Assembly (NCBI GenBank): GCA_001310555.1
Contig: BAXO01000013.1
Span: forward strand, 1-64,000
Reading direction: 5' to 3'
Source: Bacillus sp. JCM 19058
GTDB lineage: Bacteria > Bacillota > Bacilli > Bacillales_H > Bacillaceae_D
DNA: 64,000 bases
Shown: positions 56,028 through 64,000 of the stretch, piece after piece
Numbering within the stretch: position 1 is the stretch's first letter
Layout: each line of letters opens with the position of its first letter
Program-made: the position numbers and the translations under genes
Notes under the pieces: model-generated
Databases searched by the model: none
The model's input: the letters and a program-made list of their open reading frames with translations, nothing else
Told to the model about the DNA's origin: nothing

Positions 56028-56789
56028 TTAGACAAGATGGATGTGCGTGCCGTGGTTATCCCAGGCGGCAATGTCGACTTCGTGAGCTTCTTTCCCCGTC
56101 ACTATGTCATGAATCTGCTCTGGACTCGCTACTGTATGTAATGAGACGCCGCCGATTTTTGTATGGTCGGTAACTACGATCACTTGTTTTGCTGCCCGGA
56201 TCATGCCACGCTTAGCGGTCACTAACACTTCATCAAAGTGGGTTAGCCCTTTTTCGTGGTGGAGGGCAGGTGTGCCGATAAACGCTTTATGCACGTTAAC
56301 GGTTTCAAGGACATGGTCCGTGATCATGCCGTTTAGCATGTAGCTGTCTGGAAAGAGAATTCCTCCAGTGACGATCACTTTGATCGAGTTGGAAGCCCGG
56401 AAAGTTGCAGCAATGTTTATATCGTTCGTAATGACAGTCAAGTTTTGCTTATCCGCAATTGCATGGGCGATATGAAGAGTAGTCGTTCCCGAATCAAGGA
56501 TAATGTTATCGCCATGGTTAATCATTTTGGCTGCTTGTTGACCGATCCGCATTTTCTCTTCTGTTTGTGCGGACTCACGCTCCTGAAAAGTGGGCTCTGA
56601 GTGAACATCCTCATCGATCATGACTCCTCCATGTGTCCGTTTCATCATACCTTTTTTTTCAAGATATGATAGATCTCTCCTAATCGTTGCGTCATGTACG
56701 TCAAAGTGAGCAGAAAGCTCGGGTACGGTCGCTACCCTATTTTCCTTCATGAATTCAATAATTTTCTTTTGGCGCTCTAGTGGCAGCAT
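56028..56789 (-). CDS. DeoR-family transcriptional regulator
   Basis: 253 residues, intact. N-terminal HTH with VPELSAHFDVHDATIRRDL and a C-terminal sugar-phosphate sensing domain (NIILDSGTTTLHIA, TNDINIA, FIGTPALHHEKGLTH). AAGAGGTG precedes ATG 56789. It is divergent from the TarJ-like operon and probably represses it through the AAATGA repeats in the shared promoter region; DeoR proteins usually respond to a phosphorylated sugar. It could also control the GH4 gene downstream. Confidence 0.93.
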   Translation of the reverse strand: MLPLERQKKIIEFMKENRVATVPELSAHFDVHDATIRRDLSYLEKKGMMKRTHGGVMIDEDVHSEPTFQERESAQTEEKMRIGQQAAKMINHGDNIILDSGTTTLHIAHAIADKQNLTVITNDINIAATFRASNSIKVIVTGGILFPDSYMLNGMITDHVLETVNVHKAFIGTPALHHEKGLTHFDEVLVTAKRGMIRAAKQVIVVTDHTKIGGVSLHTVASPEQIHDIVTGKEAHEVDIAAWDNHGTHIHLV

Positions 56790-56927
56790 TGCTATTCTTC
56801 ACCTCTTGTTTGTTAATTTCTCACAATATATTTCATTTTCCTACCAGCATCATAGAACGATCGAATCTGACTCTATAATCATAGGACGTTTCTCAAAAAA
56901 AAACAACATGAAGTGAGTGTAAAGAAA

Positions 56928-57020
56928 TATAAATGATCGTAAATGAAATTAAAATTTGTTCATTTGTGTTGACTTCGAGTGAAAACGCTTTATAATTAAG
57001 CTCAAATAAATATAAATGAA
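56928..57020 (+). promoter_or_regulatory. Promoter with cre site and repeated AAATGA operators
   Basis: TTGACT (56969-56974), 16-bp spacer, TATAAT (56991-56996): a strong SigA promoter for the TarJ-like operon. A cre-like GTGAAAACGCTTTAT (56979-56993) covers the spacer and -10, so CcpA should repress. Copies of AAATGA(A) occur at 56931, 56941, inverted at 56959-56965 and again at 57014-57020, placed to block polymerase; likely DeoR sites. Confidence 0.65.
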
Positions 57021-57043
57021 CATTTTGATTGAGGAGTGAGTGA

Positions 57044-58099
57044 ATGGGAAACAAAAGGCAGATTACCTCAAAGGCTTATCAGCTAACAGAACCTTACCAA
57101 TTCAAAGAGGTCATGCTAACACACGTGCTAAACGATGGTGATGTCGTCGTACAGCCTCATTAGCAAGTATTTGCCATGCCGATTTGCGCTATTATACGGG
57201 CAACAGAAGAAAGGAAGCGCTGGCTAAAAAAACTGCCGATGGCTTTGTTTCATGAAGGAATTGGTGTCATTACCGCTTCAAGGGAAGAATCCGTACAAAT
57301 TGGCGAGCGTGTTGTCATTGTTCCGAACATATCTGAGAGATTGTTAGATTCGGATGGAAGCTCACAAGGTGTGGCGGATAATTACGCGGAAAAGAGCGTT
57401 TTTTTTGGGGAGCGGTTTTGACGGGATTGGGCAGCAATATCTTGTCATTCCTGCCGAAAATGTTGTAAAGATTCCAGCGGGGGTGCCAGACGAAATTGCT
57501 GTTTTAGCTGAGCTTTCCTCAGTCGGATTACGGGCGTTAGAGCATGTGAAATCGAGTCTCGACAAAGGAAAAATAGCTGTTTTTGGCGATGGCCCAGTAG
57601 GTTATTTAACGGCAGCTATGCTATCCGTCGTGTATCAAGTTCCAAAAGAGCGACTTGTAGTCTTTGGTGCGATAGCTGAAAAGCTTACACAATTCGAATT
57701 CGCTGAAACACATCTTGTTCAAGAGTTTGATTTCTCCCAGAAAATTGGGGTTCAGACGATCGTTGAATGTACAGGAGGAGCGTTTAGTGAGGGGGCGATT
57801 AACCAAGCAATTCAAGTCATCGACCTGAAGGTAAGATTGTCTTAATGGGGGTAACTGAGAGTAGAGTTCCGATCAATACAAGAGATGTACTTGAAAAAGG
57901 GATAACACTTTATGGGAGCTCAAGGAGTATAGCAAATGATTTTGAGAGATTGATGGATTATTTTAAAGTGCAAGCGTATCAAGACTTATTAAGAAAGCTA
58001 GTCCCCTCTTCTTTCTACTCAATCCGAAGTATTGATGATTTGTCACGTGCTATGGAACGAACGATAGAGCAGAAAAACTTTAAAAAAATCCTATCTTAA
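57044..58099 (+). CDS. TarJ-like polyol-phosphate dehydrogenase
   Basis: About 350 residues of the zinc-type alcohol dehydrogenase superfamily, closest in my reading to TarJ (ribitol-5-phosphate dehydrogenase): SICHADLRYYTGNRR, ALAKKLPMALFHEGIG, RVVIVPNI, AVFGDGPVGYLTAAML, RVPINTRDVLEKGITLYGSS. The four structural-zinc cysteines are absent. GAGGAG precedes ATG 57044. Breaks: a missing base near 57160, runs 57226-57232 and 57399-57406 each minus one, and a missing C near 57832. No TarI cytidylyltransferase partner is present; instead transport genes follow, so it probably oxidises an imported polyol phosphate. Confidence 0.82.
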
Positions 58100-58135
58100 T
58101 TTTGAATGGTAAAGGATTAGAAAGTGAGGAACCGC

Positions 58136-59022
58136 ATGAACAATCGAGTAGCCGCAAAAAAACTTTGCGAGCGCCTTGCTGTATTTAGCACCAGCCCTTG
58201 TTATCTTTCTTGTTTTTATTTTCTATCCGATTCTTCGGACGCTTTATCTTAGTTTCTTCGTCGTTAATCGCCAGCGGCAGCCTGTTATGTTTGATGGCTT
58301 GCAAAACTATATCGATATGTTTCAATCATCCCAGTTTTTGTCGACCTTAGGAGCATCGTTTTTATTTGTCCTTTACGTCGTGCCAGCGACTATTATCGTT
58401 TCTTTATTTTTAGCTGTATTGGCAAACGGCAAGGTTAGAGGGGGAACCGTCTACAAGCTAATCTTTTCGGTGACGCTTGGCGTGTCAGTCGCAGCTAGCG
58501 CTGTTATATTCCGCTTTTTCTATAATCCAGATCTCGGTTTATTTAATGAACTACTTGCTCTGTTTAACATTTCAAGGATAGGCTGGCTCATCGACTCCAA
58601 TTGGGCCTTGCTTGCTATCGCTCTACCAACCATTTGGATTAATATTGGTTTTAATTTCATCGTCTTGCTCGGGGGCTTGCAAAATATCCCAAATGAACTT
58701 TATGAAGCAGCTAAAATGGACGGGGCAGGATGGCAGAAGCAATTTTTTTCATATTACAGTGCCTCAGCTATCGCCAATTCTCTTCTTTGTCACGATCATC
58801 ATGGTGATTAATTCGTTCCAGTCCTTTGCACAAATTGACTTGATGACAGGCGGAGGGCCGTCGGGGGCGACTAACCTTATCGTGTACTCTATTTATCAGG
58901 ATGCCTTCGTCCGCTATAACGTCGGATTGGCTTCTGCTCAAGCAATATTCCTGTTTTGTCTTATTATCTTAATTACCTTTTTGCAATTTAAATGGGGAGA
59001 AAAGAGGGTGCATTATCAATGA
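58136..59022 (+). CDS. ABC permease, UgpA-like
   Basis: About 295 residues with six membrane spans (APALVIFLVFIFYPILRTL first) and the EAA-loop ELYEAAKMDGAGWQKQFF that contacts the ATPase. GTGAGGAACCGC precedes the ATG. Runs 58156-58162 and 58743-58749 each lose one base. Its stop overlaps the start of the next permease. No ATPase gene is present; in Bacillus a shared MsmX-type ATPase often serves such importers. Confidence 0.88.
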
Positions 59023-59831
59023 TTCTAGTCGAGAAAACCATTAGACAAATTCTGTTAGTCATCGCCTCTATTCTTATTTTATTCCCTCTTATCTTTGCGT
59101 TTTTAATTAGCATTTCACCAACAGGGGAACAGAGCATACTTTCATTTATCCCGAGGTCGATCACGTTTGAAAATTATCACTATGCATTACAAACAGCGCC
59201 GATCCTTCATTTTATTGTTAATAGCTTTGTGTTTGCTAGTTTTATTACGGCTGGACATTTGATTACGAGCAGCTTAGCAGCATTTGCTCTCGTCTTCATT
59301 CCCTTTAAAGGAAAAACATTTTTCTTTTTAATTATTTTGTCTACGATGATGATTCCTTGGGAAGCAACGATCATCCCAAATTATGACACGGTCATTAGGC
59401 TAGGCTGGCTCAATTCATTTCCGGGACTCATCGTCCCCCATCTCGCTTCGACCTTAGGAATATTTTTGTTGCGGCAACACTTTCTCACGCTGCCAACTGA
59501 ATTGTATGAGGCAGCCCGAATGGATGGCTGCTCACGTTTTCGATACTTCTCGACGATCGTCATTCCGCTGTCAAAGCCTATTCTGGCAGCGCTAGGCGTA
59601 TATTCATTCATTACGTCATGGAACCAATATTTATGGCCGCTTTTAATTACGAACAGCAATCAAATACGAACGGTTCAAATTGGCTTAAATATGCTCATTT
59701 CCCAGGAGGAGCAAAATGCATTTCCGATTATTATGGCAGGGATTATTATGGTTCTACTTCCTACCCTAATTATTTTAATTATTGGTCATAAATACTTGAA
59801 GGAAGGGTTAGTCTCTTATTCTCAAAAATAG
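59019..59831 (+). CDS. ABC permease, UgpE-like
   Basis: 270 residues, intact, six spans, EAA loop ELYEAARMDGCSRFRYF. ATG 59019 overlaps the upstream stop (ATGA). Pairs with the UgpA-like protein to form the membrane channel for a sugar- or glycerol-phosphate-type substrate. Confidence 0.92.
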   Translation: MILVEKTIRQILLVIASILILFPLIFAFLISISPTGEQSILSFIPRSITFENYHYALQTAPILHFIVNSFVFASFITAGHLITSSLAAFALVFIPFKGKTFFFLIILSTMMIPWEATIIPNYDTVIRLGWLNSFPGLIVPHLASTLGIFLLRQHFLTLPTELYEAARMDGCSRFRYFSTIVIPLSKPILAALGVYSFITSWNQYLWPLLITNSNQIRTVQIGLNMLISQEEQNAFPIIMAGIIMVLLPTLIILIIGHKYLKEGLVSYSQK

Positions 59832-59846
59832 CAGAGGAGTGGTATA

Positions 59847-61234
59847 ATGTTTATGATGAAAAAAAGGGTTAGTCATTAGCGGCGGTATGGCCTTATTGCT
59901 TGTCGGCGCATGTTCAACAGGCTCAGATGTGCAGCACGGAACGACAGATGACGGGAAAGTGATTGTTAACTTCTGGCATTCAATGTCAGGAAACAATTTA
60001 ACCGTTTTAGAGGATATTATTGATGAATATAACGAAAGCCAGGACGACGTACAGGTGGACCCTATATTCCAAGGAACGTATCGCGACGGCTTTACAAAAA
60101 TCAATTCAGTCATTGGGACAGAGGAAGTCCCTGCATTAATGCAGTTAAATGAAGAATCAACAAAGCCAATGATCGATCTTGGCTATATTAAGCCGATGCA
60201 GGAATTCATTGATGCCGATGACTTTAATATCTCATCGTTCGAAGAGCATGTACTAGGCCGCTATGAAATGGATGGACAGCTGTATTCTATGCCGTTTAAT
60301 CCTTCGATCGCAGTTGTTTATTATAACAAGGATGCGTTTGAAGAAGCCGGTCTCGATCCTGAATCGCCGCCCCACACCTATAGCGAATATGAAGAGGCCG
60401 CTAGGGAATTGACCATCGGTTCAGGTTCAAATGTTGAGCAATACGGCATGAACATTAGGAATTATGGCTGGCATTTTGAACAGCTTGTCGTCAACCAAGG
60501 GGGATATACGGCGAACAACGAAAATGGCCGTGCTGATTTAGCGACCGAGGCGACCATTAATAATGAAGAAATGGTTACCGCCCTCTCCTGGATAAAGTCA
60601 ATGTATGATGAAGGGATATACGGTAACTTTGGCCGCAGTGGTGACGATGCTCGTGATGCATTTTTTTGCGGGAACAACCGCAATGTTCGTCGAATCCTCA
60701 TCAGCTGCTGTACCGATTATCGAAAATGCTGACTTTGAAGTAGGCATTTCGCTGTATCCAATTCCCGACGGAGTAAATGCAAATGGTTCCGTTATTGGCG
60801 GTGCTTCGCTATGGATATTTGACGGGATACCTGAGGAAACCCAGGATGCAGCATGGGAGTTTGTAAAATATTTACTTGAACCAGAGATTCAAGCGGAATG
60901 GACAACAAGAACAGGTTATTTTCCAGTGAGCCAGGATGTTCATGAAACAGAGACGTATGTTGAGTATTTAGAAGAATACCCTGCTTTCCAAACGGCATTA
61001 GATCAACTGCACCTAGGAGATGTCAATCATGTCACACAAGGTGCGTACATTGGCGTTTATCCAGATATCCGCGTCATTATGGAAGATGCTTTTGAAGATA
61101 TACTGCAAAATGATGCGAATATTTCAGAAAAGCTAGACGAAGCCAATGACGCTATAACTTCAGCAATGGAACGGTATGAAAGAACAGAAGCTCAAACGCC
61201 AATGAATAATGCGAATTCAAAGGAGGAAAAATGA
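59847..61234 (+). CDS. Substrate-binding lipoprotein, UgpB-like
   Basis: About 461 residues. Lipobox LLLVGAC, then an extracellular binding protein: VNFWHSMSGNNLTVLEDII and VYYNKDAFEEAGLDPES are typical of UgpB/CUT1 proteins, and the GGASLWIFDG segment fits the glycerophosphodiester-binding branch. GAGGAG precedes ATG 59847. Runs 59859-59865 and 60661-60667 each lose one base. Its stop overlaps the phosphodiesterase start. Confidence 0.88.
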
Positions 61235-61941
61235 AAATCAATGCGCTTGCCCATAGAGGATACCCGGTTAAGTATCCTGAAAACACGATATTATCGTACG
61301 ATGCTGCTTATCGATTAGGCTTTACTCATTTAGAACTCGATGTTCACCTTAGCAAGGATGGAGTACCCATTTTAATGCATGACCGAACGGTGAATCGAAC
61401 AACAAATGGCAAAGGGCTTGTCAAAAATTTTACCTTAGCTGAATTGAAAGAGCTGAAGGTTGGTGCTACGGAAACTGTACCTACTTTAGAGGAAGCTCTC
61501 CTATTTGCTAAAAATAAAATGCACGTCAGTGTTGAAATGAAACAGCAAGGCTTTCTTTACGACGGATTGGAGGAAAAGGTTCTCAGCGTGATCGAGGAAA
61601 CCGAGATGAAGGAACACGTCTATGTCAATTCCTTCGATCATTATTCAATTATGAAAATGCGGGAATTGGACGACGACATCGCCTTAGGTATTATTCAGCA
61701 CGGAGCTACACCAGCTGTATTACCACTTATGAAGGAGATCAATGCCAAGTTTTTATCGCTTCGAATTGAATACTTATCTGATTACTATGTCAATGTATGT
61801 GATGAAGCGGGCGTCCAAATTGTCGTTTGGCCTGTTGATACAGAAGAGCAATTTGCAGTCGCGTCGCGTTATCCAACGGTACTAAGTACAACGAATCAAT
61901 TAGAAAAATTTAAGCAATGGTACGAAAAGAGTAAGCAATAG
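61231..61941 (+). CDS. Glycerophosphodiester phosphodiesterase (UgpQ/GlpQ family)
   Basis: 236 residues, intact, no signal peptide, so cytosolic. Catalytic AHRGYPVKYPENTI, LELDVHLSKDGVPILMHD and VSVEMKQQG supply the His/Glu/Asp set. It splits glycerophosphodiesters to glycerol-3-phosphate and an alcohol. AAAGGAGG overlaps the end of the UgpB-like gene. It completes an import-and-cleave operon with the TarJ-like dehydrogenase. Confidence 0.94.
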   Translation: MKINALAHRGYPVKYPENTILSYDAAYRLGFTHLELDVHLSKDGVPILMHDRTVNRTTNGKGLVKNFTLAELKELKVGATETVPTLEEALLFAKNKMHVSVEMKQQGFLYDGLEEKVLSVIEETEMKEHVYVNSFDHYSIMKMRELDDDIALGIIQHGATPAVLPLMKEINAKFLSLRIEYLSDYYVNVCDEAGVQIVVWPVDTEEQFAVASRYPTVLSTTNQLEKFKQWYEKSKQ

Positions 61942-61946
61942 CATGG

Positions 61947-61992
61947 AAAAGGCGTCTTCTCCTTTTTAATAGGAGAAAGCGCCTTTTTATAT
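61947..61992. terminator. Terminator of the Ugp-like operon
   Basis: AAAGGCG..TTCTCC pairs with GGAGAA..CGCCTTT (a 2-nt internal mismatch), loop TTTTTAATA, T-rich tail. Confidence 0.88.
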
Positions 61993-62022
61993 TTTGTTTT
62001 CGCTGTTTAACGATGCACTCCT

Positions 62023-62856
62023 TTATTTAATCCCGCTAAACGTAATTCCTTGAATGAAGGTTCTTTGTAGGAAGAAAAATAGAACAATAATCGGAAGCGT
62101 CATCATCGTAGATACCGCCATCATAAGTCCCCACTCCGTACCTTTCTGGCTTTGGAATTGTTGCAGTCCTAATGATAACGTATACTGCGCTTCATCGGTT
62201 AAATAAATCAACGGCCCGATAAAGTCTGTCCAGCTAGCCATAAATTGGAATAAACCGACCGCCAAAATGGCAGGCTTTGCGAGCGGCAGCATAATTTGCC
62301 AATAGATGCGAAATTCGCTTGCTCCGTCAATTTTTGCGGCATCTCTTAAGGAATCTGGGAGACCTTTGAAAAATTGGCGCAATAAAAAGATTGAAAAAGG
62401 AACTCCAAAAAAATGCTGGAATAATTAATGGGAGTGGCGTTCCTACCCAACCGATCTTGTTGAACAGTAAAAACAGTGGAATCATTGTCACTTGGGCTGG
62501 AATCATCATAACTGCCATTGTCAATACAAATACCGTATTCCGTCCTTTCCACTCCAGCTTAGCAAAGCTGTAAGCTACAAGTGGACACGAAATGATCACC
62601 CTATCGTACTCAAAACCGTAATGACGACGGTGTTTTTTAAGTAAACGAAAAACGGAATGTATTCTGTTGCCTCAAGATAGTTTCGCCAAAGAAAAGGCTC
62701 AGGGATCCATTCTGGTGGATATGTAAATATTTGTGTTATTGGTTTCAATGACGTTGATACCATCCACAAAAATGGAATAATGAAAAAAGCTGATGCCGCT
62801 AGTAAACAAACTTGAGCAAGAGTTAATTTAATCCTCTTTTTAACTATCGGTTCCAT
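62023..62856 (-). CDS. Sugar ABC permease, MalG/AraQ-like
   Basis: About 277 residues with six spans (LLAASAFFIIPFLWMVSTSL first) and EAA loop SLRDAAKIDGASEFRIYW. AAGGAGG precedes ATG 62856. One G is missing near 62600 (GVIISCPLVAYSFAKL), and the run 62407-62413 loses one base. Second gene of a leftward pair. Confidence 0.88.
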
Positions 62857-62870
62857 AGTAATTTACCTCC

Positions 62871-63807
62871 TTATTTCCCTTGATAATGGACCCAACGTTT
62901 TGACGTAAAAAATATGATAGCTGTTAACGTCATAATAATGATAAACAGGATCCAGGCCATAGCCGAACCATACCCCATTTTGAAGTAATTAAAGGCGTTA
63001 TCGTATAAGTACATGACATAAAATGTTAACGAATTAGCTGGCGTCCCTTGGCCTTGTGTCATCGTATACGGTAACGTAAATTGTTGAAAGGCTCCAATGA
63101 CTCCCATAACTAAGTTAAAGAAAATGACAGGAGTTAATAGTGGCAATGTCACATGAAACGTTTTTTTGAAACCAATTAGCCCCATCTACCTCGCTGCTTC
63201 ATAGTATTCTTCCGGAATATCCCCGAGACCTGCCAAGTAAATGATCACGGCTTGTCCGATTCCCCATAATGACATTAAAATTAACGATGGCTTAGACCAA
63301 GTTATACTCCCAAGCCATCTAGGGCCTGTAATACCGACCATTTCTAGCAAGCTATTTACTAAACCGAACCCCGGATTCAAAAGCCACATCCAAAGCACGG
63401 CTAACGCTACGTGTGGAACGAGTGTCGGCAAAAAGAATATCGTCCGATAAATCGCCATTCCTTTTACTTTCATATTCAACATCATAGCTAAGGCTACACC
63501 GAAAATGATGCTTAAAGGAACAAAAAAAGACCGCAAAATATACCGTGTTGTAAATCGCCTTCCAAAATAACGGATCATTAAAAAGGTCTGTATAATTTTT
63601 AAACCCGACAAAACCGCCTGGCTGAAGAATACTATAGTCAGTAAAGCTAAAATAAAATGACGAAACGAGTGGGAAAGCGTAAAATATCGCCAAACCTATA
63701 ATCCATGGCGAAGCAAACAGCCAACCAATTAACGAACCTTTTAACCTTTTTTTCTTTCCACGTGAAAAAGAAGGCTCAATAGTAGTTGTTTCCTTTGTAG
63801 GCTCCAA
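62871..63807 (-). CDS. Sugar ABC permease, MalF/UgpA-like
   Basis: About 311 residues: charged N-terminus, six spans (WLFASPWIIGLAIFYAF first), EAA loop EEYYEAAEVDGANWFQKTF. TTG 63807 with GGGAGG upstream. Breaks: runs 63523-63529 and 63161-63167 each minus one, and a missing base near 63192. Its binding protein and ATPase are not in the window; the gene may be the first of its transcript. Confidence 0.87.
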
Positions 63808-63898
63808 AAGTAGTCCTCCCTTTAAAAAGACATTCTTTTTTTCTTGTAAGATTTTTGATAGTAGAGCTATACTTTGTATTATTTTTCATTTATTCCCA

Positions 63899-63916
63899 AT
63901 ATTCTAACTAGAATAT
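63899..63916. promoter_or_regulatory. Operator-like palindrome upstream of the permease pair
   Basis: ATATTCTA-AC-TAGAATAT, an 8-bp perfect inverted repeat with a 2-nt spacer about 90 nt upstream of the permease start and next to a TTTACA (-35-like) on the minus strand. The rest of 63808-64000 shows no gene. Confidence 0.45.
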
Positions 63917-64000
63917 GTAAACTAATGCGATCGAGCGAATGGAATGTGAACAAAAGCGCAAAGCGCCCACTTTAACAACGTACAAACTGGACTGTGTCGA

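Noticed and set aside
63980..64000. Third copy of the dispersed repeat at the window end
   Set aside because: Only about a dozen bases match before the sequence ends, which is not enough to call a copy.

Overview
The window looks like chromosome from a Firmicute of the Bacillaceae, probably an alkaliphile-type Bacillus relative. The evidence is the set of Bacillus-specific genes (mecA, coiA, spx, yjbC, yjbA, yjaZ, comZ, med), the strong AAGGAGG ribosome sites, frequent TTG/GTG starts and a textbook FapR operator. Read right to left on the minus strand, the backbone med - comZ - fabH - fabF - yjaZ - yjbA - (trpS, opposite strand) - yjbC - spx - mecA - coiA - pepF has the order known from B. 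subtilis. The opp/app peptide transporters are missing and several blocks are inserted. No rRNA, tRNA, CRISPR array, transposase or prophage was seen.

One fact dominates annotation. About forty genes' worth of reading-frame breaks fall in A/T runs of 7 or 8 bases, and deleting one base restores a full conserved protein. A smaller group of breaks needs one added base. Essential genes (fabH, topB, coaA, prfC, mecA) are hit as often as others, so I treat the breaks as sequence errors and annotate whole genes across them rather than as pseudogenes. Every joined gene names the site.

Layout. 0-12.7 kb: competence and stress backbone (pepF, coiA, mecA, spx, yjbC), with an AT-rich two-component/ABC antibiotic-sensing module inserted between mecA and coiA. 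12.7-25 kb: mixed metabolic and membrane genes (UbiD decarboxylase, hemolysin III family, HD protein, thiol-disulfide protein, glycolipid-type glycosyltransferase, trpS, yjbA, yjaZ, topB). 25-31 kb: a second ABC/two-component operon flanked by matching CTTACA-N4-TGTAAG palindromes, one of which lies upstream of a 29-residue membrane peptide gene. 31-40 kb: coaA, cell-wall enzymes (D,D-carboxypeptidase, CAP protein, SleB/CwlJ-type hydrolase) and a DHH-CBS-tRNA nucleotidyltransferase fusion. 40-45 kb: fabF-fabH under FapR, then comZ and med. 45-49 kb: prfC, a methyltransferase and a VanY-type carboxypeptidase.

49-64 kb is a carbohydrate-use island. A LacI regulator precedes a TIM-barrel / Gfo-Idh dehydrogenase / TIM-barrel operon. 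An esterase and a GH4 NAD-dependent glycosidase follow. A DeoR regulator is divergent from an operon with a TarJ-like polyol-phosphate dehydrogenase, UgpA/UgpE/UgpB-like transport proteins and a glycerophosphodiesterase. A second pair of sugar permeases ends the window. The TarJ-Ugp-phosphodiesterase operon is the best candidate for an undescribed system: it reads as uptake and breakdown of teichoic-acid-like glycerol/ribitol phosphodiesters under DeoR and catabolite control.
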